NCBI GenBank assembly: GCA_963772555.1
Contig: CAVYXQ010000026.1
Coordinates: forward strand, 1-64,000
DNA from: Roseiarcus sp963772555
GTDB lineage: Bacteria > Pseudomonadota > Alphaproteobacteria > Rhizobiales > Beijerinckiaceae
Direction: 5' to 3'
Length of the DNA stretch: 64,000 bases
The translations under genes were made by a program, and so were the position numbers. Every line of letters begins with the position of its first letter. Position 1 is the first letter of the stretch. Under the pieces are notes generated by a model. It had not been told where the DNA came from. It made no database searches and worked only from the letters and a program-made list of their open reading frames with translations. Below are positions 17,336 to 26,389 of the stretch, one piece after another.

Positions 17336-18382
17336 ATGGAGGGCAAGCTCTTCACCGTCGCTCGGGCGCTTGCATTTGTCCTGCTTGCACTCGCGCTCTG
17401 CGGCGTCATTTTCGAATTCGCGGGCTATTCCGCTCCGGAAATGTTTGAAAGCATTGCTGACGGCGCCTTTCTCAATCCAGGCGCTTGGCAAAACAGCTTG
17501 CGTTGGGCGATGCCGCTGTTCATTACCTCCGTCGGCGTCGTCATCTCGTTTCGCAGCGGGTATTTCAATGTCGGCGCTCAGGGACAGTTCTATGTCGGCG
17601 CCATTGCGACGACTTTCGTCGTCGATTTCATGAACGGCTTTCCTGCGGCAATCGTCTTGCCGCTCTGCTTCATTGCCGGCGTCTTCGGCGGGGCGCTGTG
17701 GGCGCTCTGGCCGGGTCTATTGCGCGTGCGTTCGGGCGCAGACGAAGTGATCACGACGCTGATGGCCAATTTCATCGCGGGCCTCGTTCTCATTTATGTG
17801 ACAGGCGGAATCCTGAAGGATCCATCGGGGACGGGCCAAGTCATGGCAAGTCGACCCGTTGCACCCGCCTATCGGATCAGCAGCGAAACGGGCCTTTCTC
17901 CGACCATTGTCATCACGGCGATCGTGGTCGGCGTCGCGATGTGGTTGCTGGTCAATCGCACCGCCTTTGGCGTTCTGGCCGGTCTTGCCGGCCGCAATCC
18001 GACGATGGTTGTTTGGCAGGGCGCAAGGATGTCGAGCCTCGGCCTTGCGGGCTTTGTGCTTGCCGGCGCGCTCGCCGGCCTCGCTGGCACGATCGAAGTG
18101 CTCGGTCCCAATGGGCGCCTGGTCAGCGGCTTTCTGCCGACACATGGCTTCACCGCCATTCTGATCGCGCTGGTCGCGGGGCTTTCGATTTCCGGCGCGG
18201 CGATCGTCTCGTTGTTCTTCGGCGGGCTTGCGGCGGCGAGCCTCTATCTGCCCGTGCTGGTCGGATTGCCCGCCGCGGCGATCGATATCATCAACGCCTC
18301 CATAGCGCTCTTCATCACCGCTCGTGCAGCACCCGGCCTCGGCTGGCTGACCGCATGGCGTCGCTCCGCCGGAGGCGCTTGA
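17336..18382 (+). CDS. ABC transporter permease (BPD_transp_2), first subunit
   Basis: A 348-residue integral membrane protein with about nine hydrophobic segments. It has the family motifs FRSGYFNVGAQGQFYVGAIA and RVRSGADEVITTLMANFIAG, the coupling-helix region RNPTMVVWQGARMSSLGLAG, and HGFTAILIALVAGLSISGA. It is the YufP-like partner of the ATPase just upstream; its TGA overlaps the next permease's ATG (18382). Likely imports nucleosides across the inner membrane. Confidence 0.9.
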   Translation: MEGKLFTVARALAFVLLALALCGVIFEFAGYSAPEMFESIADGAFLNPGAWQNSLRWAMPLFITSVGVVISFRSGYFNVGAQGQFYVGAIATTFVVDFMNGFPAAIVLPLCFIAGVFGGALWALWPGLLRVRSGADEVITTLMANFIAGLVLIYVTGGILKDPSGTGQVMASRPVAPAYRISSETGLSPTIVITAIVVGVAMWLLVNRTAFGVLAGLAGRNPTMVVWQGARMSSLGLAGFVLAGALAGLAGTIEVLGPNGRLVSGFLPTHGFTAILIALVAGLSISGAAIVSLFFGGLAAASLYLPVLVGLPAAAIDIINASIALFITARAAPGLGWLTAWRRSAGGA

Positions 18383-19275
18383 TGGAGGAATTCATCGTCG
18401 CCACGCTCCGCTACGGGACGCCGCTTGTGTATGTGACGATGGCGGGAGTGCTTTCTCAACGCGCTGGGGTCTGGAACCTCGGGCTTGAGGGGCTGATGAT
18501 CATCGGCTGCTGCGCCTCGGTCCTTGGCCTGGTTCAGACCGGATCGCTGCTCTTCGGGCTTGCCCTCGCAGTGGCGCTCTGCGTCGTCGCTTCGGCGCTC
18601 CTCTGGTTTGTGATCGAAAGGCTGGGCGCCAACCCGATCATCGCCGGCCTCGGATTGACCGGGCTTGGGCTGGGCGGCACCGATCTTGCGGTGCAGGCGA
18701 TCTACGGAAGCGAGGCTACGGTCAATGCGCCCTATGGGCTGCCGCGACTGGGACCCCGGTTCGGGGATTTTGGCGTACTTTCGGTCCTCGTTGCAATCAT
18801 GCCTTTCGTCGTCTTTGGCCTGTGGGTGCTGTTGCGTCGCACCCGATTCGGGCTTCAGCTTTCGGCGTCGGGCGAGCATCCATTCGCCGCGCGCAGCGTT
18901 GGGATCGACCCTGCGCGCATGCGGCTGATCGCGCTCTGCCTCGGAGGGGTGCTCTGCGCCCTCGGGGGAGCCGAGTTAGCGCTCGGCAGCCTGACAATTT
19001 TCGCCTACGGCATGACGGCGGGGCGCGGTTTCATGGGCTTTTCAGCGGTGATCTTCGGCGCCGGCCATCCAATCGCCTCCGCCGGCGCCGCTCTTTTCTT
19101 CGCGGTCGTCGGCGCGATTGGCATCCGTGCCCAGCTCCTGTTCGGTGACCGCGTGCCGAACGATCTCCTTTTGGCGTTGCCCTATATCGCGACGGTGATC
19201 GGGGTGTGGATCAGCGCCCGGCTGCGCGGCGGCGCCAAGACCGCGAGCAGCTTCGCAGAATTGCGCGACTATTGA
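18382..19275 (+). CDS. ABC transporter permease (BPD_transp_2), second subunit
   Basis: A 297-residue YufQ-like permease with about eight hydrophobic segments. It contains LSQRAGVWNLGLEGLMIIG, RLGANPIIAGLGLTGLGLGG, the coupling loop ASGEHPFAARSVGIDPARMR, and MTAGRGFMGFSAVIFG. ATG at 18382 overlaps the previous stop by one base, so the pair is translationally coupled. A longer open frame from 17485 exists only because the other permease is read out of frame. Confidence 0.92.
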   Translation: MEEFIVATLRYGTPLVYVTMAGVLSQRAGVWNLGLEGLMIIGCCASVLGLVQTGSLLFGLALAVALCVVASALLWFVIERLGANPIIAGLGLTGLGLGGTDLAVQAIYGSEATVNAPYGLPRLGPRFGDFGVLSVLVAIMPFVVFGLWVLLRRTRFGLQLSASGEHPFAARSVGIDPARMRLIALCLGGVLCALGGAELALGSLTIFAYGMTAGRGFMGFSAVIFGAGHPIASAGAALFFAVVGAIGIRAQLLFGDRVPNDLLLALPYIATVIGVWISARLRGGAKTASSFAELRDY

Positions 19276-19283
19276 GGAGAGCA

Positions 19284-19712
19284 ATGGATTTCGCACAGCG
19301 ACATGCGATCAGCGACGTTTGCATTCTTTGCGCGGATATCGAGCGCTCGATTCGCTTCTACGTCGAAAAGCTCGGCTTCAAGCCCGCGCATCGCGCGGAG
19401 GGATTCGCCGACTTCTCCGGCGCGGGGATTACACTCGCGCTTTGGGAGATCGATCATATCAGTCGGCATACCGGCATTTCCAACTTGCGGGGGGCGGGCG
19501 CCCATAAGGCCTGTATCGCGGTGAAGCTGCCTTCCGCAGAAGCGCTAAACGAGAGCTATCGCGAGCTGTCGGCCAAAGGCGTGCCGTTTCAGTCGCCGCC
19601 GGCCGACTACGCCTGGAACGCCTATTGCTGCTATTTTGCCGGACCGGACGATGAAGTCTGGGAGCTATACGCTTGGCGTGACGGCGGAGCGCCGGGAAAG
19701 ATCGCGGGATAA
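19284..19712 (+). CDS. VOC family (glyoxalase-fold) protein
   Basis: A 142-residue single-module protein with the beta-alpha-beta-beta-beta pattern of the vicinal-oxygen-chelate superfamily: VCILCADIERSIRFYVEKLG near the N-terminus and WNAYCCYFAGPDDEVWELY near the C-terminus, with a Glu metal ligand in VWELY. Members are metal-dependent isomerases, dioxygenases or binding proteins. GAGGAGAG precedes the ATG, eight bases after the permease gene, so it belongs to the transporter operon. Substrate unknown. Confidence 0.82.
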   Translation: MDFAQRHAISDVCILCADIERSIRFYVEKLGFKPAHRAEGFADFSGAGITLALWEIDHISRHTGISNLRGAGAHKACIAVKLPSAEALNESYRELSAKGVPFQSPPADYAWNAYCCYFAGPDDEVWELYAWRDGGAPGKIAG

Positions 19713-19744
19713 TCCCAGCATTTCGAGCGTCCTGCGCTCGGGTG

Positions 19745-20533
19745 TCAGTAGGGCGTATCGCCGCCATCGAGATTGATCGCCTGTCCCCGAATGATCTTCG
19801 CCGCCTCGGTTAAGAGGAACACGACGACGCGGCCGATCTCGATCGGTTGAATGTGCCGTCGTAGCTGGGCTGGAACCATCCCAGCAAAAAGCGCCTCGCT
19901 GCTCGTGCCCGTCTCGGCCGAAAGGCGGTCGGCGACGGCGCGGAGCATGGGGGTCGCTACGCTCCCCGGGCAGACCGCGTTGACATTAATTTGCTCGGCG
20001 GCCCATTCGCGTGCGAGCGAGCGGGTGAGATTGATGACCGCCGCCTTGGTCGCGTTATAGGCGGCCATGTTCGGAAAGCCCACCTTGCCGGCGTTGGAGG
20101 CGACATTGACGATTGCGCCGCCCTTGCCGGCGAAGACGCGGAGAGCGGTCTGCGCACCGTTCATTACGCCCGCGACATTGATTTCAAATTCCCGGCGCCA
20201 GGCATCCGGCGAAACATCTTTGGCCGGGATCATCTGAACGATACCGGCGTTGTTCACCCACCCGCTGAGATTGCCGAGCCGAGCTGCGGCCATTTCCGCG
20301 GCCTTGACCAGCGAATCCGGGACGGCCACATCGGCAGCGGAGACGAAAGTGCGCGAGCCCGATGGATCAAGCCGGCCCGCTGTTTCCTCTGCAAGCTGCC
20401 GGTCGAGATCGAGAAGGACAACCGCCCCGCCCACGTCGAGCACGGCCTCTGCTATCCCAGCGCCGATGCCGCGCGCCGCGCCGGTGACCACAATCGTGCG
20501 CCCTGCGAGCGCCTTGTCGGATAGTATTGTCAT
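19745..20533 (-). CDS. SDR family oxidoreductase
   Basis: A 262-residue classical short-chain dehydrogenase. NAD(P)-binding TGAARGIGAGIAEAV near residues 17-31; an acidic residue after beta-2 (VVLLDLDRQ) suggests NAD preference; NNAGIVQM; catalytic Ser in NVASNAGKVG and YNATK (Tyr, Lys); C-terminal GQAINLDGGDTPY. It is the middle member of a minus-strand trio with another SDR (9-bp gap) and the SAH-hydrolase-like gene, and is convergent with the nucleoside transporter operon. Oxidation of a sugar or nucleoside hydroxyl is a plausible role (inference). Confidence 0.92.
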   Translation of the reverse strand: MTILSDKALAGRTIVVTGAARGIGAGIAEAVLDVGGAVVLLDLDRQLAEETAGRLDPSGSRTFVSAADVAVPDSLVKAAEMAAARLGNLSGWVNNAGIVQMIPAKDVSPDAWRREFEINVAGVMNGAQTALRVFAGKGGAIVNVASNAGKVGFPNMAAYNATKAAVINLTRSLAREWAAEQINVNAVCPGSVATPMLRAVADRLSAETGTSSEALFAGMVPAQLRRHIQPIEIGRVVVFLLTEAAKIIRGQAINLDGGDTPY

Positions 20534-20542
20534 GACGATCTC

Positions 20543-21334
20543 TCAGAACGCCGGAGTGGCAGTCACACCGCCATCGACGACAAGATTGGCCCCCGTGATC
20601 CAGCGCGACGCCGGCGACGCGAGAAACAAAACGGCGTCCGCCACGTCTTCGGCCTCGCCCATTCGGCCGAGCGGGGCGGCTTCCATCCAGCGTTTCACGC
20701 CCTCCGGCCAGGCTTTCTCGATGCCGTCGCGGTGGATGACCCCCGGCGACACCGAGTTGACACGAATGCCGTGTCGACCGAATTGCAGCGCGGCGGCCCG
20801 CGTGTACATGATCAGTCCGGCCTTCGAAGTTGCGTAATGACCGTGGGTCGGAGCGGGCTGAAGGCCTTCGATTGAGGCGATATTGACGACGGCGCCGCCG
20901 CTGCCACGCGGTATCATCTGCGCCGTGACCAGCTTGGTGATGATGAAGACGCCATCGAGGTTGGCGGCGAGCATTGCTCGCCATTCGTCGAGATCCATGT
21001 CCTCGAAGCCGGCATGGGTCTGGCGAGCCGCGTTGTTGACGAGGATATCGATCGGTCCGAGCTCATCTGCCACCGCCGTGACGGCTGCCTCGACCGAAGC
21101 TGGATCCGTTAGTTCCGCCTGGACGGCGATTGCCTTACCGCCCGACCTGCGGATTGCCTCGACGCAAGCGAGCGCTCCTTCCCTCGCCCCTCGATAATGA
21201 ACAGCGACCGTCGCCCCCGCCTCAGCAAGGCGTCGAGCGATGCCCTGTCCTATACCGCCCGAGGCCCCGGTGATCAGCGATAGCTTGCCCGTCAAGTTGA
21301 GGAGTTCGCCGACGAGGGGCGCGGCTTTTCTCAC
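20543..21334 (-). CDS. SDR family oxidoreductase
   Basis: A 263-residue classical SDR. TGASGGIGQGIARRL near residues 19-33; after beta-2 the sequence is VAVHYRGAREG, with Arg but no Asp, favouring NADP; NNAARQTH; Ser in NIASIEGLQP; HYATSKAG (Tyr, Lys); C-terminal GANLVVDGGVTATPAF. It overlaps nothing and lies 9 bp upstream of the second SDR, so the two are probably cotranscribed after the SAH-hydrolase-like gene. Confidence 0.92.
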   Translation of the reverse strand: MRKAAPLVGELLNLTGKLSLITGASGGIGQGIARRLAEAGATVAVHYRGAREGALACVEAIRRSGGKAIAVQAELTDPASVEAAVTAVADELGPIDILVNNAARQTHAGFEDMDLDEWRAMLAANLDGVFIITKLVTAQMIPRGSGGAVVNIASIEGLQPAPTHGHYATSKAGLIMYTRAAALQFGRHGIRVNSVSPGVIHRDGIEKAWPEGVKRWMEAAPLGRMGEAEDVADAVLFLASPASRWITGANLVVDGGVTATPAF

Positions 21335-21459
21335 AGACCATCAACTCCGGAAACGACGCCAAAGGAAGGTTCGCCGAACCGGCCAAAACTACGGCCGCAT
21401 GGCCGGCGTCTCTGCAATCTAGCGCATTATCCGCGGGGGCGCCAAATGTCGTGCGTAAG

Positions 21460-22656
21460 CTAGCAATTCGCGCCCATGGCGACGAGCATGCGCCGTGCGA
21501 TTGTTTCGTTGATATCGGTAGGAACGGGCTGCGGTCCTCTATCGAGTGTGTCGGGCGCCGTCGCGACGCGATTGAGCGAGAGGGCCTGAAGCGTGAAGCC
21601 AAGGTCCATCGACTCGATGGAGTTCCCCTTCGGTTCGGCCCCCGCGAGGTTGACCATGCGACCCCCGGAAAGCAGGGTGAGCGACCGCCCATCCGGCATG
21701 TGGAACTGCTCGAGCGTGTCGCCAAGACGCTTGGATGAGGCGGCACATGCGCGCAACGCCGTCACGTCGATCTCCGTGTCGAAATGGCCGCAATTGGCGA
21801 GCACCGCGCCGTCCGCAATCAGGTCGAAGGCTTCGGCTCCGACGGCGCGTTCACGCGCGGTCGCGGTGATGAAGAACTGGCCCCACGGCGCCAACTCGTT
21901 GAGCGTTCCGACCCTGCAGCCGTCCATTACTGCCTCAAGCGCCTTGACGGGGTCGATCTCAACGACGCCGACGAGGCCGCCAAACGCCTTCAGATATTGC
22001 GCGATACCGCGTCCGCACCAGCCGTAGCCGACGACCACAAAGCGGCGACCGTTGATGATGAGGTTGGTCATCCGCATCAGGCTCTCGACTGCGCCTTGGC
22101 CCACCGCATGCTTGTTCTCGACGATCTGCTTCAGGGGGCTGTCGTTGATCACAATGACGGGGAAGGGGACTTTGCCCCGGTAGTCGCGCCGCAGGCGATC
22201 GCCTCCGGACGTCGTCTCTTCCGTGGCGCCGCGGATGCCGGTTTCGAGCCCAAGGCGGACCGCGGCGGCGTTGAGGTCGGCTCCGTTGTCGAGCAAGATG
22301 TCGGGACGGGCCCGGACGACATTGTCGACGTTGCGCAAGTGCTCGTCGTGAGTAACGTCGCGGCGGCCGAATATCTCCATGCCCTGAGCACGCAGCACCG
22401 CAACCATGTCGTCCTGCGTCGAACCATAGTTGCCGGTGCCAACGATCCTTGCTCCGCCGGCTGTGAGTGTCTCGAGGAGGACGACGGTCTTCGGTTCAAT
22501 ATGGAGTGACACGCCGATCGTGCGTCCCGCGAAAGGCTTTGACTCTTCGAAGGCGGTGCGGATGTCTGCCAGCAGATTCATGCGGGATCGGATCCACTCT
22601 AATCGCTGGCGCCCGCGTTCGAGCAGCGAGGAATCGATTCGCAGAGATTCGGACAT
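21460..22656 (-). CDS. S-adenosylhomocysteine hydrolase-like protein, atypical active site
   Basis: A 398-residue AdoHcyase-family protein. True AhcY enzymes cleave SAH to adenosine and homocysteine using tightly bound NAD that transiently oxidises the 3'-OH of the ribose. Family features visible: SLHIEPKTVVLLETL (His52), LLDNGADLN (Asp123), ATEETTSGGDRLR (Glu146/147), INDSPLKQIVENK (Asn171, Lys176), NAD loop VVVGYGWCGRG at 208-217, and LANCGHFDTEID. Differences: the Asp that follows the Lys by four (human Asp190) is Glu180, and the C-terminal tail ends without the usual K-x-x-x-Y-R-Y. With two SDRs and nucleoside-uptake genes around it, a related nucleoside substrate is plausible; SAH hydrolase activity remains possible. 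Confidence 0.82.
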   Translation of the reverse strand: MSESLRIDSSLLERGRQRLEWIRSRMNLLADIRTAFEESKPFAGRTIGVSLHIEPKTVVLLETLTAGGARIVGTGNYGSTQDDMVAVLRAQGMEIFGRRDVTHDEHLRNVDNVVRARPDILLDNGADLNAAAVRLGLETGIRGATEETTSGGDRLRRDYRGKVPFPVIVINDSPLKQIVENKHAVGQGAVESLMRMTNLIINGRRFVVVGYGWCGRGIAQYLKAFGGLVGVVEIDPVKALEAVMDGCRVGTLNELAPWGQFFITATARERAVGAEAFDLIADGAVLANCGHFDTEIDVTALRACAASSKRLGDTLEQFHMPDGRSLTLLSGGRMVNLAGAEPKGNSIESMDLGFTLQALSLNRVATAPDTLDRGPQPVPTDINETIARRMLVAMGANC

Positions 22657-23269
22657 GCTGGGCTTCCCTTTTGGATAGCCAAGGCGGAGGGCGATGCGAG
22701 AAGCGGCGCGAGACAGGAGCCCCGTTTTGGCGTCAAAATTCCTATGCCTTCAATTGGCAAGTGATATGATCGCCCTTAACGCCTCAACCGGGCGCTAAGC
22801 TATCATTGCGATGGTGCGGCGATAGTCGATCGCCAAGCGCGTGATAGCTAAACGCTTGCTGCCTTGCGCGACGTTATCTGAACAGCAGGGATGCGCCAGC
22901 CCTCAATTACCCTTGACGCGGGCACTCCGGGATCGCCGTTTTGAAACCCTAACGTTTCCGTTTCCGCGTGATTTTGTTCGCTCGGCCAAGCATCCGACGA
23001 GCGAGCGCGCGCCGCGCAATTCCACTTCCATGTGCGGTTACCGAGCTCGCCGCGCGAGAATCGAGGGTCATCCTCTTGACAAGTCGGAGGGGCTAAGAGA
23101 CCTTACCGTTGCGGCGATGGAGTTCGCCTCTAACCGCCCTCAGGGCTGATGACTCCTGTTCGGCCAATGTTTGGCAGGCGGGAGCGTGAAGCTTGAGAGC
23201 GCGGTCATATTGTCCTGCGGATCAATCACCGATCTTGGCGATCGGTGTACCTCCTCTCGGGGAGGGTTG
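22657..23269. other. Intergenic region of about 610 bp before the Ehr-like operon
   Basis: No gene recognised. It must hold the promoter of the SAH-hydrolase-like gene (minus) and of the membrane complex operon (plus). Inverted repeat AGCTATCA (22798-22805)/TGATAGCT (22842-22849) and the stem-loop at 23227-23247 are visible. A 102-codon open frame at 22841 has no recognisable domain. Confidence 0.55.
23227..23247 (+). promoter_or_regulatory. Stem-loop in the leader of the Ehr-like operon
   Basis: CACCGATC (23227-23234) and GATCGGTG (23240-23247) form a perfect 8-bp stem with loop TTGGC, 23 bp before the first start codon. There is no T-run, so it is more likely an operator or leader structure than a terminator. 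Confidence 0.45.
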
Positions 23270-24218
23270 ATGTACGCGCGGGACGTCATCCTCCAGATCG
23301 CGCAAGTCCTCGCGACTCTTCTGCTTGCCCCGTTGCTCCAGGGATTCATCCTTCAGTTTGAAGAGCGGGTCCAGCGGGGCCAGGGTCCGGGAATCTTTCA
23401 GCCCTACCGCGACTTGTGGAAGTCGTTCCACAAGCAGATCGTCGCCCCGGACACCGCGTCGTGGTTGTACTGGGCGGCGCCGATCGTCGCCTTCACGACC
23501 ACGCTGACCGTTCCAATCCTCATCCCGGTTCTGACCGATTATCCGCTGCCCCTGTCCGACATGGGGGACATTCTTGGCGGCGGCCTGATTCTCACACTCG
23601 GCTCCTTCATGATAACGCTGGCGGGCCTCGATACGCGCAGCGCTTATGGCGGAATCGGATCCAGCCGAGCCGTGATGGTCACCATTCTCGCCGAGCCGAC
23701 GTTGATTCTTGTTTTTGTCGGCATCACGCTTTTGGCGAAGGCGATGCTTCCCTTCGTTGTCAATCATTTGCTTGTCGCCGAGCCCTCCATATACTTGGGC
23801 CCGACGCACCTGTTGCTGGTCGCGGCGTTCTTTATCTTGATTTTGGTCGAGACCGATCGCCTCCCTATTCATTCCAGCATCCACATTGAAGTCTATATGA
23901 TCGACGAAGCGCGAATACTGGAATATTCTGGCCCGATGCTCGCCATCGTCAGGTGGGCGTCGATGATGAAACAGTTCATCCTGTACACGATCTTCAGCAA
24001 CGTGCTGCTGTTTCCTTGGGCGCTTTCGCGTGAGGGAACCGCGGTCGGCGTCGTCGGCTCCACGATCGCGCTTCTCGGCAAGTTCCTGGTCGTCGCGTGC
24101 GTCGTCGTGGTCGTGGAAACGAGTTCAGTCCCGCCTTCGGTTCTATCGATATCAAGAGCCGCTCGCGGCCTCGTTCCTCCTCGCGATCCTCGCCATCGTC
24201 GGCACGCAGTTGAGTTGA
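23270..24218 (+). pseudogene. HyfC/HycD/NuoH-like membrane subunit, one-base frameshift
   Basis: A NuoH-family subunit, the membrane anchor linking the hydrophilic arm to the proton-translocating arm. The start ATG 23270 follows GGGGAGGG. Blocks such as YRDLWKSFHKQIVAPDTASW, LVETDRLPIHSSIHIEVYM, EARILEYSGPMLAIVRWASM and MKQFILYTIFSNVLLFPW match HyfC. One extra base in the CCC at 24130-24132 throws the frame; removing it gives RLRFYRYQEPLAASFLLAIL and a natural stop at 24218, for 315 residues, the family length. Uncorrected, the frame runs on into the next gene. Assembly error is at least as likely as real decay because everything else is intact. Confidence 0.82.
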
Positions 24219-24223
24219 GCCCC

Positions 24224-24905
24224 ATGCTTGCAGCGCACCTTGATCCCCTGCCCGCTGCGTTGTTCAGTCTTCTGGCGATTGGCAGCCTCCTGCTTTCCTT
24301 CGTCATGCTCGGGTCGCGCTGGTTGCGGCTCTACCTTTTTGCGTTCGCGGCGCAGTCGTGGCTCATCGCGGTGTTGTCAGGCGCCGTGGGGTTCTACGGC
24401 GGCTATGCCGAACTCTACATTGTGGCGATTCTCACTGCGGCGTTCCGAGGTCTTCTACTCCCCTATTTGATCCTGCGGATTATCAGGACAACTCCAAGTC
24501 AGCCGGGAAATCCACGTCATCCTGCAGGCAAGCTCCAGCCTCGTCATCGGCGCCTTCTCGGTCCTCTTCGCCCTCGCGGTCTCCTATCGGATCGGGGCGG
24601 CGCTCGGTCTTGCCGGAACGATCGTCGTCCTCGCGCTCACCGTAATGTTGTCGATGAAGCTCATCGGCTTTCTCATGCTGTCCGTCCGGCACGAGGCCAT
24701 CAGCCAGATTTTGGGTCTCCTCGTGCTTGAAAACGGCGTGTTCCTCGGCGCGCAAATCCTCGTGCCCGGCATGCCGCTGCTGATCGAAATTGTCATTCTG
24801 TTCGATCTTCTGGTCGTGGTGGCGTGCTTCGGGGTTCTCGTTCAGTACCTTCTGACCCACGTCGGAACGACGAGCTCGCTTCAGCTCAAGCGACTGGTGG
24901 GCTGA
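24224..24905 (+). pseudogene. HyfE-like membrane subunit, one-base frameshift
   Basis: The first half (from ATG 24224: MLAAHLDPLPAALFSLLAIG, FYGGYAELYIVAILTAAFRG, LLLPYLILRIIR) and second half (LQVSREIHVILQASSSLVIG, then LSMKLIGFLMLSVRHEAISQ and ILGLLVLENGVFLGAQILV) are in different frames, joined by one extra base near 24488. Corrected length is 226 residues with about seven membrane helices, matching hydrogenase-4 component E (related to NuoK/MrpC). Its TGA overlaps the next gene's ATG at 24905. It begins five bases after the HyfC-like stop. Two frameshifts in adjacent genes of an otherwise well-kept operon call for checking the reads. Confidence 0.8.
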
Positions 24906-26389
24906 TGAATGCGATCAGCCTTCTCGCTTTGGCGACTGCCCTGGCGCCGGCAGGCGCCATCGGCCTTATTCTGGCGATCAGGCGGCCTCGGCCTGCGGAG
25001 ATGATCAACCTGATCGCGAGCGCCGTTTCGCTCACCTCGATCGGCGCCATTCTGCTCTCCGCGCCCGCAGCTCCGACAGTCTTCTGGAAAGGGTACGTCG
25101 TCGTCGACGGTCTTGGCGTGTGGACCACGCTTTGCGCCGCGCTCGTCTACTTTCTCGCTTCGATCTACGCGGTAGGTTACATGCGTCTGGACGACGCCCC
25201 GGAGCGCCTTCATCGCTTTTACGCCATGTTCGCCGGGTTCGCGCTCAGCACCCTCATCGGCCCCATGATGAACAATGCGGGTCTCTACTGGATCGCCATT
25301 GAGGTAACGACGCTCATCAGCACGTTTCTCGTCGCCTACGAGCGCGAGGCGACCAGCATAGAGGCGGCTTGGAAATACATAATTATTGTTTCGGCGGGGA
25401 TCAGTCTTGCTCTGTTGGGGACCATTCTATTTTATTGGAGCGGAACATTCGTTCTGGGACCGACATACGACATGACCTGGGACGCGTTGCGCCACATCGC
25501 TTCCCGCCTCAATCCCGCGCTCGTCTCGCTGTCGTTTCTCCTGGTGCTGATCGGCTACGGAACCAAGGTCGGCTTGGCGCCCATGCACACTTGGCTCCCG
25601 GACGCCCATAGCGAGGCCCCGGCGCCTGTGTCAGCGCTGCTCTCAGGCGCATTGCTCAATACCGCGATAGTCGGGATCGTCCGCTACCTTGCCATCGCGG
25701 ACGCGGCTGGAATATCCCTCCTGGCGCGCGGCACGGTCCTCGCACTCGGCGGTTTCTCTCTATTCCTGGCCGCGCTGTTCATTGTCCGCCAGACTGGAGT
25801 GAAGCGGCTGATGGCCTACTCCAGCGTCGAGCATATGGGCGTCATTGCAATCGGTTTCGGCTTCGGCGGACCGCTTGGTATTGCTGGCGCGCTCTATCAC
25901 ATGCTAAATCATTCGCTGAACAAGTCGCTAATGTTTTTCGGCGCCGGCAGCGTCGTGCAGGCGTACGAAGCCAAACGCATCTCAAAAATCCGTCTTGTCG
26001 GCCAGCGGTTTCCGCTCTTTGGTTCGCTCTGGCTGGCGGGAGCGGTTGCTATGACGGGCGCGCCTCCCTTTGGCTTGTTTCTTAGCGAACTGACGATCAT
26101 TCGCGCTGGCCTTGCTGGATCCCATTGGCTCCTTGTCGCTCTGATCGCCGTTCTGCTGATCGTTATCTTCATCGGCTTTCTCAATCACTTTCGTTCTATG
26201 TATTTCGTCGGGTCGCACGGGAAGCCGGAAAAAAGCCCCGCGATCAGTGCATGGAGCATGGTCCCGATGGGCCTCGCGCTTCTGCCGGTTCTTGTCCTGG
26301 GTCTATGGTGGCCGCAGCATCTGTGGGACCATTTCCTTACGATCGCCGCGTCCCTCTCGGCCGCTGCGCCGGAGGGCTCCAGCCCATGA
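24905..26389 (+). CDS. HyfF-like proton-translocating antiporter subunit (NuoL/M/N family)
   Basis: A 494-residue Proton_antipo_M protein with about 14 transmembrane helices. Characteristic blocks: MNNAGLYWIAIEVTTLISTF (Glu of TM5), GYGTKVGLAPMHTWLPDAHS (Lys of TM7), EAPAPVSALLSGALLNTAIV, RLMAYSSVEHMGVIAIGFGF and LYHMLNHSLNKSLMFFGAGS (Lys/His of the later channel). All key charged residues for proton pumping appear present. The ATG at 24905 overlaps the previous stop, and its own TGA overlaps the next start (26386), so the operon is tightly coupled. Confidence 0.92.
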   Translation: MNAISLLALATALAPAGAIGLILAIRRPRPAEMINLIASAVSLTSIGAILLSAPAAPTVFWKGYVVVDGLGVWTTLCAALVYFLASIYAVGYMRLDDAPERLHRFYAMFAGFALSTLIGPMMNNAGLYWIAIEVTTLISTFLVAYEREATSIEAAWKYIIIVSAGISLALLGTILFYWSGTFVLGPTYDMTWDALRHIASRLNPALVSLSFLLVLIGYGTKVGLAPMHTWLPDAHSEAPAPVSALLSGALLNTAIVGIVRYLAIADAAGISLLARGTVLALGGFSLFLAALFIVRQTGVKRLMAYSSVEHMGVIAIGFGFGGPLGIAGALYHMLNHSLNKSLMFFGAGSVVQAYEAKRISKIRLVGQRFPLFGSLWLAGAVAMTGAPPFGLFLSELTIIRAGLAGSHWLLVALIAVLLIVIFIGFLNHFRSMYFVGSHGKPEKSPAISAWSMVPMGLALLPVLVLGLWWPQHLWDHFLTIAASLSAAAPEGSSP

